A stretch of DNA of 64,000 nt from contig JAEZTB010000058.1 in NCBI GenBank assembly GCA_023443745.1, positions 310,001 to 374,000 of the forward strand, in the 5' to 3' direction. Origin of the DNA: Bacillota bacterium (lineage in GTDB: Bacteria; Bacillota; Clostridia; DSM-8532). Below are positions 8,959-18,468 of the stretch, piece by piece. The notes under the pieces are model-generated. The model ran no database searches. It was given only the letters and a program-made list of their open reading frames with translations, and was not told where the DNA came from. Made by a program: the position numbers and the translations under genes. Position 1 is the stretch's first letter. The number at the start of each line of letters is the position of its first letter.

Positions 8959-9966
8959 ATGACAAAATCGCAGGCAACGGACGCGCTGAATCGGCCCTCA
9001 CAAGACGTATTAAAAAAAGTGAAACGCTTCCTGGACGACTACAGTATTATTTATGCGGTTGTGATTCTGATAGCGGTGCTTTCTTTAGCCTCCCCTGACT
9101 TCCTGTCCCTAAAGAACTTTACAAATGTATTTCGGCAGATTTCCATGATTGCCATTCTTACCGTAGGTATGTTCTTTGTCATGGTAGGCGGCGGCATTGA
9201 TATTTCTTGCGGTGCTACCGTGGGAATTACAGGTGTGCTTTTTGCCATGTTTATGGTTAAATTCGGCATAAACCCGGTTATCGCCTTCTTCCTGACTATC
9301 ATAGTCGGTGCCTTCATTGGTACAATCAACGGCACTCTTGTAACAAGGTTTGGTATTCCGGCCATGATAGCAACTCTCGGTACCCAATCCATAGCACGTG
9401 GCTTGACCTATGTTATTACAGGAGCCTATCCTATTTCAGGCCTGCCAGAATCCATCGCGTTTTTAGGCCGTGGCTATGTATTTGGATTAGAATGGCTGCC
9501 CTGGCCGGTTGCCATCTTGGTAGTACTGGCTGTTATCGCTCATTTTGTAGCACAGCGCACCAAATTTGGCCGCTCGGTCTATGCAGTAGGCGGCAATCCT
9601 GAAGCAGCCTATCTGTCCGGTATTAAGGACAAGAAAATTCAAGTTATTACTTATATCGCCCTTGGTGTTTTATCAGCTATAGCCGGTATGATCCTTACCT
9701 CCCGACTTGCATCAGGACAGCCCAACGGTGGTCTGACCTGGGAGTTTGAGGCTGTTACCGCAGCGGTTATCGGTGGCGTTTCCATAACCGGCGGCCGCGG
9801 CAAAATCTTTGGAGCCCTGCTCGGTGCGGTACTCATCGGACTTTTGACAAATGGTATGACACTCCTTGATATGAATTCCTATTTGCAGCAAATGGTAAAA
9901 GGTATCGTGCTGGTACTGGCCATCGGTTTTGATATCTACTCGGTGAAGAAAAAAAGTAAGAAATGA
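8959..9966 (+). CDS. Sugar ABC transporter permease, RbsC family
   Basis: A 335-residue membrane protein with about ten hydrophobic segments and the family motifs GGGIDISCGATVGITGVLFA (about residues 77-96), GTINGTLVTRFGIPAMIATLGT and GGVSITGGRGKIFGALLGA. It forms the channel of a CUT2-type importer with the ATPase encoded next. AAGGAGATG lies 9 bases before the ATG. The gene order permease, ATPase, binding protein differs from the common order with the binding protein first. The imported sugar cannot be read from the permease. Confidence 0.93.
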   Translation: MTKSQATDALNRPSQDVLKKVKRFLDDYSIIYAVVILIAVLSLASPDFLSLKNFTNVFRQISMIAILTVGMFFVMVGGGIDISCGATVGITGVLFAMFMVKFGINPVIAFFLTIIVGAFIGTINGTLVTRFGIPAMIATLGTQSIARGLTYVITGAYPISGLPESIAFLGRGYVFGLEWLPWPVAILVVLAVIAHFVAQRTKFGRSVYAVGGNPEAAYLSGIKDKKIQVITYIALGVLSAIAGMILTSRLASGQPNGGLTWEFEAVTAAVIGGVSITGGRGKIFGALLGAVLIGLLTNGMTLLDMNSYLQQMVKGIVLVLAIGFDIYSVKKKSKK

Positions 9967-9983
9967 GGAGGAGGTTTTTGCAA

Positions 9984-11465
9984 ATGAGCGATTACGCATT
10001 GCGCATCAAGAATATTTCAAAAACCTTTCCTGGTGTTAAAGCATTGGATGATGTCAGCTTTGACATCAAAAAAGGTGAACTGCACGCTCTTTGTGGAGAA
10101 AACGGAGCTGGAAAATCTACCTTGATTAAGATTTTATCAGCCGTCTATACCACCGATACAGGCTCTGTTGAGCTTAACGGCCAGCCCATGAAGGCCAAAA
10201 CCCCTTTAGAAGCTCAGCAGCTCGGCATCAGTGTTGTGCATCAGGAGTTAAAGCTGGTAGAGTCTTTAACGGTAAAAGAAAATATTTTTCTCGGACGTCC
10301 CTTTATAGGCAAGTTCGGCGTGGACTGGGGCAGGATGCACCAGGAAGCAGTAGCTCTTTTAAAAAGGCTTAATATAACCCTTGATCCGGATGAAATTGTT
10401 TCCAAGCTCTCGGTAGCACAAAAGCAGATCGTGGAAATCTGCAAGGCGCTTTCTTACAATGCGGAAGTTATCATCATGGATGAACCGTCCGCCACGCTTA
10501 CCGAGAAAGAGCTTCAAACATTGTTTGACATACTCCATGAGCTAAAGGCAAACGGCATTACCATCATCTATATCTCCCACCGCTTGGAAGAAATCTTCAA
10601 GCTGGCCGATTCGGTTACCGTTATCCGGGACGGACAGCATATTTCCACCCTGCCCATAGCCGAAGTGGACCGTGAAAAGCTCATCAGCCTCATGGTAGGT
10701 AGAACCCTTGGTATGGAGTATCCCAAGCGCCATGTAAAAATGGGCGAGCCCATTCTGGAGGTCAAGGGTCTCCAACGGCCCGGCGTATTCAAGGATGTCA
10801 GCTTTACATTGCATAGAGGAGAAATTCTTGGATTTGCTGGCCTAGTAGGAGCGGGCCGTACTGAAGTCGCCCGGGCGTTGTTTGGAGCCGATAAGGGCGT
10901 GAGCGGTGAAATCCTGCTGGATGGCAAGCCTTACCAGGCAAAAAACGTCCATTCCGCCATTTGCCGCGGCATGGGCCTCGTACCCGAGGACCGGAAACAA
11001 CAGGGTTTGGTTCTGGATATGATGCTAAAGGAAAACGTTTCAATGGCCAACTTCAGCAGTATCATGTCATCTATTTTCCTCATGCCCAGAAGGGAAGATA
11101 CCCTGGCTTACAAGTTTATTGAAATGCTCCGTATCGCCACTCCGGATGCCGAGCGCAAGGTAAAAAACCTATCGGGCGGCAACCAGCAGAAGGTTGTCAT
11201 TGCTAAATGGCTCAATGCTGAGAGCGATGTGCTCATTATCGATGAACCCACCCGAGGCATTGATGTAGGTGCAAAAGCGGAGATCTACAGTTTAATGTGC
11301 GACCTGGCCGAAAAAGGCAAGGCCATCATCATGATTTCATCCGACATGCCAGAGCTTTTAGGTATATGTGACCGTATTCTGGTGATGCACGATGGAAGAA
11401 TTACAGGCTCATTATTGGCAAACGAGGCAACCCAGGAAAAAATCCTCGAATATGCCATTATGTAA
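9984..11465 (+). CDS. Sugar ABC transporter ATP-binding protein, RbsA family
   Basis: A 493-residue protein with two fused ABC domains. The first has Walker A GENGAGKST, a degenerate signature LSVAQKQ and Walker B VIIMDEPSATL. The second has a degenerate Walker A (GLVGAGRTE), signature LSGGNQQK and Walker B LIIDEPTRGID. This asymmetry is typical of RbsA/MglA proteins. The start at 9984 is preferred over an in-frame ATG at 9963, because GAGGAGGAGG (9965-9974) is placed correctly for 9984 and the earlier ATG overlaps the permease stop. Confidence 0.94.
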   Translation: MSDYALRIKNISKTFPGVKALDDVSFDIKKGELHALCGENGAGKSTLIKILSAVYTTDTGSVELNGQPMKAKTPLEAQQLGISVVHQELKLVESLTVKENIFLGRPFIGKFGVDWGRMHQEAVALLKRLNITLDPDEIVSKLSVAQKQIVEICKALSYNAEVIIMDEPSATLTEKELQTLFDILHELKANGITIIYISHRLEEIFKLADSVTVIRDGQHISTLPIAEVDREKLISLMVGRTLGMEYPKRHVKMGEPILEVKGLQRPGVFKDVSFTLHRGEILGFAGLVGAGRTEVARALFGADKGVSGEILLDGKPYQAKNVHSAICRGMGLVPEDRKQQGLVLDMMLKENVSMANFSSIMSSIFLMPRREDTLAYKFIEMLRIATPDAERKVKNLSGGNQQKVVIAKWLNAESDVLIIDEPTRGIDVGAKAEIYSLMCDLAEKGKAIIMISSDMPELLGICDRILVMHDGRITGSLLANEATQEKILEYAIM

Positions 11466-11496
11466 AAAACCAAAATAATATTTAGGAGGAAGAACT

Positions 11497-12489
11497 ATGA
11501 ACGCAAAAAAAATTCTTGCCCTGGCAGTATGTTCAACCCTCATATTGGGCAGCATGCTGGCCGGATGTGGCAAAAAACCTGCTACAGGTGAGGGAGACAA
11601 AGTCGAGAAAGTTGTCGGCGTTTCTCTCTTCTACCGCAGAGACGAGTACTACAAGGACTTGGACGCTGCCTTTGAGAAGGAAGCAAAAGCTGCAGGCATC
11701 AAGGTGATCATTCAGGATGCCGACTCTGACCCTGCCAAGCAGACCCAGCAGATTGAAGACTTTGTGCAACAGAAAGTTGATGCCATTGCTTTAGCCGCTA
11801 CCGACCCCGCAGGTATGGTTCCTGCTATCGAAGCTGCTGTAAAAGCAGGTATTCCTGTTGTCACATACGATGGCGACGCCAACACTGATAAGACCTCAAC
11901 CTTTGTTGGATTCGACTATTACGACGATGGTAAAATGGTTGGCGACTGGGCAGCTAAGTATATCGAAGAAAATCTGGGCGGTAAAGCAAAAGTAGCTGTT
12001 ATCGACTTCCCTCAGTCCTCCATTGTCTGCGGACAACGTGCTCAAGGCTTCATTGATGCTGTGAAAAAGCTTCCCGGCGTCGAAATTGTTGCTCAGCAGG
12101 ATGGTAAGGCATCCCGTTCCGATTCCATGAACGTTATGGAAAACATCTTGACAGCTAACCCTGGCGTACAGGTTGTATACGGTATCAACTTCGACACCGC
12201 TGCCGGTGCAAAAGCTGCCATCGAAGCAGCAGGCAGAACCGATATCATTGTAACAGGAAGTGCTTACGGTGAAGAATGCTTCAAGGCCCTGGAAGCTAAT
12301 GATCCTATCATGAAAGCCTTCTCCTCCAGCTCTCCTCAAATTCAAGCCAAGGACACCATTGCTTCAATCGTGAAGCTTCTCAATGGTGAAACTATTCAGA
12401 AGCAGACTCTGTCCAAATCCCAGCTCTATGATGCAACCACCATCAAGGATTACGACTGGAAATCTGTTATTGCAGAACGCAATAAGTAA
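11497..12489 (+). CDS. Sugar-binding lipoprotein, RbsB family
   Basis: A 330-residue extracytoplasmic solute-binding protein. The signal peptide ends in a lipobox (MLAGC, Cys24), so the protein is lipid-anchored outside the membrane. The mature part has the type I periplasmic-binding fold: VVGVSLFYRRDEYYKDL, then QTQQIEDFVQQKVDAIALAA, IPVVTYDGDAN and YGINFDTAAGA. It delivers a sugar or related ligand to the preceding permease and ATPase. An AGGAGG site precedes the ATG, and a terminator-like hairpin follows, which would favour high expression of this gene over the next. Substrate unknown. Confidence 0.93.
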   Translation: MNAKKILALAVCSTLILGSMLAGCGKKPATGEGDKVEKVVGVSLFYRRDEYYKDLDAAFEKEAKAAGIKVIIQDADSDPAKQTQQIEDFVQQKVDAIALAATDPAGMVPAIEAAVKAGIPVVTYDGDANTDKTSTFVGFDYYDDGKMVGDWAAKYIEENLGGKAKVAVIDFPQSSIVCGQRAQGFIDAVKKLPGVEIVAQQDGKASRSDSMNVMENILTANPGVQVVYGINFDTAAGAKAAIEAAGRTDIIVTGSAYGEECFKALEANDPIMKAFSSSSPQIQAKDTIASIVKLLNGETIQKQTLSKSQLYDATTIKDYDWKSVIAERNK

Positions 12490-12505
12490 TTGAGACTTGC
12501 TTCAG

Positions 12506-12540
12506 GGCGCCCTCTATGTTTAATCATGGGGGGCGCCTTT
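12506..12540 (+). terminator. Hairpin after the sugar-binding protein gene
   Basis: GGCGCCC near 12507 pairs with GGGCGCC ending at 12537, followed by a short TTT. With the next gene on the same strand 22 bases later, it probably acts as a partial terminator or mRNA stabiliser. Confidence 0.6.
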
Positions 12541-12561
12541 AGGCTTTTATAGGAGGATAAT

Positions 12562-13893
12562 ATGGGCAAGATCGGATTTGTAAATCTGTGCCATGAGGAC
12601 TATATTGACAATAATGTGACCGGAATGGCCGCCAAGGCTATACAGGCCTTACGGTCACAAAATATAGATGTTTATGAGGCAAGCGTGCTTGCATCCAATT
12701 TTCGCCAAGGCCGGGAAGCTGGCCTGGAGCTGGCTTCAAAAAATCTGGATGGCGTCATTCTCTTTTTGGGGGCATGGATGGAGTGTACCACGGCCATGGC
12801 TGTAGTACGGGAAATTGAACACCTTCCCATGCTTCTTTGGGGCTTTCCCATGTTTTTGGCCGATGATGGCAAAAAGCTTGAGAGCACCGGTTCTTATGTT
12901 TCTTTCGCCATGTTCAAGGGCTCCATGATAAGGGCGGGTTATCGCTTTATTGACCTTTTGGGCTTGCCTGGCAGTGGTGTTACCCTTGCGAAGGCAGTAA
13001 GCTTTTGCTGTGCCGCCAGTGCAAAGACAGCCCTGAAACGTACACGCATAGGTCTTGTGGGCTATAGCTCAATGAATATTTATCCGGGGACCTTTGACCA
13101 TCTTCTTCTGCGCACCAGAATCGGGCCTGAGGTGGTTCATTTTGACTCCTACAGCGTGATCAAAAAAGCTGAGGCCCTCTCCCCCGCCCAGCGCCGGGAG
13201 GCTGCCGAGACTTTAAGCCGGGCAGGTAAAGTCTGCTCCGAGGTCAGGGAGGAAAGCCTTTTAAAAGCAGGCGGCATATACGGAGCTCTTGAAGCACTAT
13301 GCTCCGACCAGGGACTGGATGCCATCAATATCAAATGCCAATACGAATTTTCAAAAGAGTATAAAATGGTACCCTGCGTTCCGTTGTCTGCGTTGGCCGA
13401 CACCGGGGTGGTTTCATCCTGCGAAGGGGACATGCTTTGCACTGTTTCCATGCAGATTTTAGCCCTGCTCACAGGGCAAACCGTTACCTACGGGGACGCC
13501 ATTCACAATACCTGTGACACTATCAAGCTTTCATCCTGCGGCATGCTGCCCTTTTCCATGGGCGACGGCGAACGAAAGATATGCAACTTCATGCCCCATG
13601 ACGGCTTTCACGGGATACAGGCCAGCTTCGTCATGCGACCCGAGCGGGTAACCGTTATGCGCCTTGTGGAGGATGTGGGGAGCTACCACATGCTGTATTT
13701 TACAGGAGAAGGTCAAAAAACTGATTTACGCCAGGGCTATATGCCTGCGCTGGACATAAAAATAGACGGAAGCATGGATATGCTAATCCGTCATTTTTCA
13801 GGCCAGCACTTTGCCATTTGTTATGGCGATTGCACACAGGAGCTGGAACAGCTCTGCACCCTGCTTGGAATTGAGGCCGTTGGGATTTTGTAG
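12562..13893 (+). CDS. L-fucose/arabinose isomerase-like protein
   Basis: A 443-residue soluble protein that resembles the L-fucose isomerase superfamily: an N-terminal Rossmann-like domain (GKIGFVNLCHEDY, DGVILFLGAWMECTTAM), a middle domain with GLVGYSSMNIYPGTFDH, and a C-terminal part with INIKCQYEFS, SCEGDMLCTVSMQILALLTG and a final FSGQHFAICYGD. Such proteins interconvert aldoses and ketoses with a divalent metal, but many members are uncharacterised. AGGAGG precedes the ATG. It follows the ribose-type importer in the same direction, so it probably acts on the imported sugar. It meets the minus-strand cluster tail to tail with an 11-base gap. Confidence 0.75.
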   Translation: MGKIGFVNLCHEDYIDNNVTGMAAKAIQALRSQNIDVYEASVLASNFRQGREAGLELASKNLDGVILFLGAWMECTTAMAVVREIEHLPMLLWGFPMFLADDGKKLESTGSYVSFAMFKGSMIRAGYRFIDLLGLPGSGVTLAKAVSFCCAASAKTALKRTRIGLVGYSSMNIYPGTFDHLLLRTRIGPEVVHFDSYSVIKKAEALSPAQRREAAETLSRAGKVCSEVREESLLKAGGIYGALEALCSDQGLDAINIKCQYEFSKEYKMVPCVPLSALADTGVVSSCEGDMLCTVSMQILALLTGQTVTYGDAIHNTCDTIKLSSCGMLPFSMGDGERKICNFMPHDGFHGIQASFVMRPERVTVMRLVEDVGSYHMLYFTGEGQKTDLRQGYMPALDIKIDGSMDMLIRHFSGQHFAICYGDCTQELEQLCTLLGIEAVGIL

Positions 13894-13904
13894 TGCGATA
13901 TAGC

Positions 13905-15926
13905 TTATGCTTTGATCAGTACACAGGAAAGTCTGCTCTCGAGAGGAATGGTCAGCGTGCTCCCTTGAGCCCGGAGCACCTGCTCCTTCCAATCAATATC
14001 ATAAGCATAACCGCTTTGAATGGTAAAAGGCAGCTTTAGTGTAACATCTGCACCCTGAGCCAGGCTGTGGTTGCCGGCCAATACCATATAATTGCCGTCG
14101 CCAAGCTCCCAGCAGGTGGCGTCACATTCCGGATGGATTTCTTCGATAAAGGCATCATCCATAAATTTCGCGTCTTTGAGGTAGATCTGAAGGTTTTTAC
14201 GGAATTGGAGAGTCTCTTTAGAATAGGTATGGTAGATTCCCTTGTCGGGAGTCATACGGGTAGTAATACCCATCCAGAGAATGTTCCCAAGAAGAATTGC
14301 CCTCTGCATATCTTTAAAAAACCACCGGTGCATGGCCGTTTCATCCTTTTCCCAACCACGGGGATTAACCATATTCACTTGCACATATTCGGGAAAGGTA
14401 TATTTAAATACATTATAAAATTCGTCGTACTCCGCGCCATTCCATGTCAGGTTTCCCCATGTGTAACTACCGTAGATATCACCACAATTTTCGGTCATGA
14501 TATAGGCATTCGGATTATGGCTCTTTAATCGTGCCTTGAGCTCTCTGAGCACATAAACATAACCGTTATTGAATTCTCCGATATTTTCGTGGCTGTGTTT
14601 TTTTGAGTGGCAGGCAAAAGGCTCGGCGGAGGCAAGCTGATCCAGGTAAATACCATCGCAGTTATAGGCCTTTAAGGCAAACTCTGCCGTATCCAGTAGG
14701 TAGTCACGCCAGAGCTTATCAGAAGGACAATTCACCGTAAAATGGACGGGACCGTAGGTTTCATGGATCATCCCGCCTTTTTCATTTCTGATGGCCATTT
14801 CCTCGCCCACTGTTTTATGAAAGTCCGACGCCATGTCGAATATACGGGCATTAATATAGAGGGTGGAAAATCCCCCATTCTCCCGGACATATTCCAGTCC
14901 CCGACGAAAATCCATGGCACTGCCCAACTCCATATCAGGGTAATATTCGGGGTAATGTGAATCAAAGCCAGTACGGTTCCAACTGGCAATGAACATATGC
15001 CTGACGCCCCACTCTTTACCGGTCTCAAAGAGCCTGGGAATATCTTTAAAATAATTTTCTATATTTTTCCCGCGTTTAAAATTATAGCACTGGTTAAGGG
15101 CATATTCGTCCTTTAAAAACTCCGGATTATTGTTAAATTCAAGGTGAGGCTCAATATAGGCACGGTAAAGCTTTGCGCCATAATGCCAATCCTTATTTGT
15201 AATGCCGATAACATAATCTCCCGTTTTATATTGCTCTCCAAAACAAATGCGGTTATATTTACGAAAGCCAAAGCCCATCCACGGCTCCCTCTCGTTGCCG
15301 CTAGTCTCAGCAATTACTCCGGTTACCGGGAATCTGCTGTCATGACTCCCTATATAAAGACCGTTTTCATTGTCGTAGTAATACATCCAGCTCATGGATG
15401 CAAGCCCGCAATAATTGATTTCACGGCGGTAGAAATCTTTATAAGCCACGCTGCTGGCGCGCCAGAAATCCTTTTTATCCTTGCCGTAACCCTTTACAGG
15501 GTTTAAAGTGCGCTCACCAGCATGATGAGGATAAATAATAGCGTCATCCTCATAACTTTCACCCAGATAGATACCGCTGATATGTGGCATCAGAATCTCA
15601 GTTATTTCTGTTTCCTCGTCCTTGTTTTCCACTGTTGCGGAGATACGCAGGATGTCATCCTCTGCTTTGATAAGAAGGGCAGCTTCGATGACTCTGTCAC
15701 CAAAGCTTGTATAGCGTATTGTTATGGATTGCATGTCTCCGTAAACCTCGGATGTCCCGGGCAGAAGCTCCTGCCTTTCTCCGTTTATTAATCCATATAA
15801 ACATATCAAAGGTACTTGAGGTAAGGATTTTATATACTCGTCGCCGGTCAGAAGATTTCGTATGCTGGAAAAATTATTGAGCTCCGGGCTGAAGATCGCA
15901 GAAAAGGTTTTCCCCTCTATTTTCAT
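13905..15926 (-). CDS. Glycoside-hydrolase-like TIM-barrel protein (DUF6259-like)
   Basis: A 673-residue protein without signal peptide, so probably cytoplasmic. A beta-rich N-terminal half (about 1-260) precedes a barrel-like centre with HMFIASWNRTGFDSHYPEYY, NCDGIYLDQLA and AYIMTENCGDIYG, and a C-terminal beta domain. The Asp in YLDQ and the Glu in TENCGD are reasonable acid/base or nucleophile candidates, by analogy with clan-D-like hydrolases. I recognise it only as a member of the large uncharacterised hydrolase group annotated with DUF6259. It is the last gene of the sugar cluster, and would split a disaccharide or glycoside after import. GAGGATG precedes the ATG. Confidence 0.6.
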   Translation of the reverse strand: MKIEGKTFSAIFSPELNNFSSIRNLLTGDEYIKSLPQVPLICLYGLINGERQELLPGTSEVYGDMQSITIRYTSFGDRVIEAALLIKAEDDILRISATVENKDEETEITEILMPHISGIYLGESYEDDAIIYPHHAGERTLNPVKGYGKDKKDFWRASSVAYKDFYRREINYCGLASMSWMYYYDNENGLYIGSHDSRFPVTGVIAETSGNEREPWMGFGFRKYNRICFGEQYKTGDYVIGITNKDWHYGAKLYRAYIEPHLEFNNNPEFLKDEYALNQCYNFKRGKNIENYFKDIPRLFETGKEWGVRHMFIASWNRTGFDSHYPEYYPDMELGSAMDFRRGLEYVRENGGFSTLYINARIFDMASDFHKTVGEEMAIRNEKGGMIHETYGPVHFTVNCPSDKLWRDYLLDTAEFALKAYNCDGIYLDQLASAEPFACHSKKHSHENIGEFNNGYVYVLRELKARLKSHNPNAYIMTENCGDIYGSYTWGNLTWNGAEYDEFYNVFKYTFPEYVQVNMVNPRGWEKDETAMHRWFFKDMQRAILLGNILWMGITTRMTPDKGIYHTYSKETLQFRKNLQIYLKDAKFMDDAFIEEIHPECDATCWELGDGNYMVLAGNHSLAQGADVTLKLPFTIQSGYAYDIDWKEQVLRAQGSTLTIPLESRLSCVLIKA

Positions 15927-15940
15927 ATTGTCATCCTCTT

Positions 15941-16681
15941 TTAATAACCGTATTTCTCATAGTTTTCAAGGGCTTGGCCATTGATTCTGGATGCGTCGGG
16001 CATGTGGTTGGAGATATAAACACTGGGTTTGAGTCCCATCTCCAAAAGTTTTTCAACTACTGCACTCTGAACCGCCCACATGAGGTAGCTTGCACCAATG
16101 CCGCTGGCGGGACAGATATTCTGGCCCAAATCGGGCACTTCCACCAGAGTATCGCCATAGTTGGTGCAGTTGTCCAGACAGAAGGTACAGGCTTCAAACA
16201 GACGTTTGCCGCTGGGATGTTTACTTTTCAAGTGACTTGAGTATTCTACCGAGGTAATGGCTATAGTGGCACATCCAAGCTCATTGGCTTTGATGGCCAG
16301 ATCCACCGGAAAATAATTATATCCTGAAACCGAGCCGATCATAATCACATCATCGGGCAGAATGTTGGCACGACCCAGCACAAAGTCAGCAAAGCCGGGC
16401 ACACTGTCATATCCTGCAAAGCCTCGGGCGGGGGAGGGTCGGTAGCGGACCGGGTTAGTAATTTCACAGGTTATTTTAATAGGCTTTACAGCCATCATGC
16501 CGCCGGTTCGGCCTACGCCTTCAAACATAAGCATATGCCCGGTATCCATGATATGCCAGGCACCTCCCTTTGAAAGACGTCTTGCAATTTCATCGGCTAC
16601 ATCAATAATGGCCTGGCGTTGAGTCTTCTCAATTTTATCCAGAACGCTTTTCATACCTTCAAAATAGCTGTCCATTAACAT
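15941..16681 (-). CDS. SIS-domain phosphosugar-binding protein (COG4821-like), second copy
   Basis: A 246-residue SIS-fold protein. It shows IMDTGHMLMFEGVGRTGG near residue 43, the phosphate loop MIGSVSGYNYFPVDLA near 115, and the HPSGKRLFE block that its paralogue (17661-18413) shares as HPDGKKLYQ. Such proteins bind phosphorylated sugars and usually act as aldose/ketose isomerases or deaminases. The ATG at 16681 is preferred over an upstream TTG, because AGGGTG is spaced correctly for it. It overlaps the end of the kinase gene. Its motif around the phosphate loop differs from the first copy, suggesting a different substrate or a regulatory role. Confidence 0.8.
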   Translation of the reverse strand: MLMDSYFEGMKSVLDKIEKTQRQAIIDVADEIARRLSKGGAWHIMDTGHMLMFEGVGRTGGMMAVKPIKITCEITNPVRYRPSPARGFAGYDSVPGFADFVLGRANILPDDVIMIGSVSGYNYFPVDLAIKANELGCATIAITSVEYSSHLKSKHPSGKRLFEACTFCLDNCTNYGDTLVEVPDLGQNICPASGIGASYLMWAVQSAVVEKLLEMGLKPSVYISNHMPDASRINGQALENYEKYGY

Positions 16682-17640
16682 ATGCAATCACCCTTTTTAT
16701 ACTTCATTAAATTTTTTGCTATAGCTTCATCTTCAATGCTGCAGCCCGCCTGCTCACTTAAGAGGCAAAGGGCTGCACCTACAAGAGGATCATATTTTGC
16801 CGATTGGTAACGGCATTGAGGAAAGCTTGAAGCAAGTTCAGCCTTAAACAAGTCCTCAAATAACGGACCCATTTTAACCACTCCACCAATAAGAGAAACC
16901 GGCAGCCCGTCAGCCTCCAACTGACCTGTAATCGTTTTTACATCGACCATCAGAGCTTTAACGGCATCATGCAATATCTCCAGGGCATAGGGGTCGTTTT
17001 GGTGTGCTGCCTTGGCCACTATCTCGCATAAAGCAGCAACATCTTTCCGGGTAAACTCAGGTTTATAGGCCGCTGTTTTCAACTGTCCGGCCGATTCAAG
17101 CTTCATTGACTCCAGGCAAAGCCTTTCAAGCAACGGCGACTCCATTTTATTATCGTAGAGCCAGGCCACCTTGGCAAGGCAGAGCACACCTATGTGGTAA
17201 CCGCTGCCCCCGTCGCCAAACAAAGGCCCCCAGCCACCACACACCGCCTCTTTACCCTTTTTGTCACGTCCAAAGGCAAAAGATCCGGTGCCACTCAGTA
17301 CGACAATTCCATGGGGAAGACCCAGAGCACCATAAAAAGCATTTTTCATATCACCGAAAAGGAGAATATCCTCTCGATCCAGCTTTTTTTTCAAGGGTTC
17401 TAGACAGGACTTAAAACCGGGAATAAATAACAGGATATGGCGTATCTTCCCCACATCGATCCCGGCTGTTAAAACACATTCCTCAATCCCGGAAAGTACA
17501 GCCTCTAGCGCTTCCTTCTGATCTATAAAATTAACATTGGTTCCGCTCCGACGGGTGTAGGCATACACTCTGCCCTGCTTGTCAAAAAGCAGAAAGTCTG
17601 TTTTTGTCCCACCGCCATCACAAACCAGATAGTATTCCAT
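16675..17640 (-). CDS. BadF/BadG-type sugar kinase (N-acetylglucosamine kinase-like)
   Basis: A 321-residue ASKHA-fold kinase. It starts MEYYLVCDGGGTKTDFLLFD, the first phosphate loop; GIVVLSGTGSFAFGRD (about residues 110-125) is the second, followed by CGGWGPLFGDGGSGYHIG, which is typical of eukaryote-like N-acetylglucosamine kinases. It probably phosphorylates an imported amino sugar or sugar that the neighbouring SIS proteins then act on. The start at 17640 is chosen over an upstream in-frame start (17667), because AAGAAGG is placed 7-10 bases before it. It lies between the two SIS genes with almost no spacing. Confidence 0.85.
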   Translation of the reverse strand: MEYYLVCDGGGTKTDFLLFDKQGRVYAYTRRSGTNVNFIDQKEALEAVLSGIEECVLTAGIDVGKIRHILLFIPGFKSCLEPLKKKLDREDILLFGDMKNAFYGALGLPHGIVVLSGTGSFAFGRDKKGKEAVCGGWGPLFGDGGSGYHIGVLCLAKVAWLYDNKMESPLLERLCLESMKLESAGQLKTAAYKPEFTRKDVAALCEIVAKAAHQNDPYALEILHDAVKALMVDVKTITGQLEADGLPVSLIGGVVKMGPLFEDLFKAELASSFPQCRYQSAKYDPLVGAALCLLSEQAGCSIEDEAIAKNLMKYKKGDCIC

Positions 17641-17660
17641 ACTCAACCTTCTTTCATTTT

Positions 17661-18413
17661 TCAACACAAGGCCTTAATACGCCCCTTGTATTGATCCATG
17701 ATTTTACTATTGTATTCATCACCGCCGGGTAAATTGGCACTCTGGTAGACAGGAGGAATTTTACCATCGGCTATGTACATATTTTCGATTTTAAGTACGA
17801 TACGCTGACCTATAAAAAGGCTGCCAAAGGTGGAAGCACCGCCGGTAAGCTGATGGTTCTGGGGAATTTCCAAAAGACCGTCTCCTTTAGGCGCATGATT
17901 ATCAATGACGATATCACTCACCTGATAGAGCTTTTTCCCGTCGGGATGTCTCGGCTCAAGTTCGTTGGAAACCTTTTTGGAAGTGATGCAAACGACGGTG
18001 AGACCCTGGGCCTTTGCATATAAGGCTGCTTCTACCGGTACAATATTGATACCGGAGTTGGATGATATAATGATGGTGTCTCCGCTTTGCATTCCCGCTT
18101 TTCCCAAAACCTTCGCAGCCTTGCCGGGCATACGTTCAAGAAGAGTACCGGTAATGGCCTTCTCATGAAGCATTAAATCATTGGATAAGATAGGGTTAAC
18201 AGGGATAAGCCCCCCGCACCGATAGAACATTTCTTCCACAATCATGTGCGAATGCCCGGTAGAAAAGACATGGAGCAAGCCGCCATTCTTAATGGACTGA
18301 TAGGCAGCGGAAGCTGCTTGCTCAATAGCCTTTAATTCGTCTTTCTCAATATCTTCCAGCATCCGGCAGATTTTTGGAAGGTACAAGCTGTCGTTAATAT
18401 AATTTTGGGTCAT
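17661..18413 (-). CDS. SIS-domain phosphosugar-binding protein (COG4821-like), first copy
   Basis: A 250-residue SIS-fold protein with LLHVFSTGHSHMIVEEMFYRCGG near residue 45 (quoted in part), the phosphate loop IIISSNSGINIVPVEAA, HPDGKKLYQVSD and a closing region GGASTFGSLFIGQRIVLK. It matches the family annotated as sugar isomerase domain-containing protein or UPF0309. GGAGG precedes the ATG. It is the first enzyme gene after the transport genes, from which it is separated by a strong hairpin. Reaction unknown; isomerase or deaminase activity on a sugar phosphate is the natural guess. Confidence 0.85.
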   Translation of the reverse strand: MTQNYINDSLYLPKICRMLEDIEKDELKAIEQAASAAYQSIKNGGLLHVFSTGHSHMIVEEMFYRCGGLIPVNPILSNDLMLHEKAITGTLLERMPGKAAKVLGKAGMQSGDTIIISSNSGINIVPVEAALYAKAQGLTVVCITSKKVSNELEPRHPDGKKLYQVSDIVIDNHAPKGDGLLEIPQNHQLTGGASTFGSLFIGQRIVLKIENMYIADGKIPPVYQSANLPGGDEYNSKIMDQYKGRIKALC

Positions 18414-18468
18414 TATTGACCTCCGTATTACCTAGTATTTTATCAATAAATGACTATGGTGACTCATT

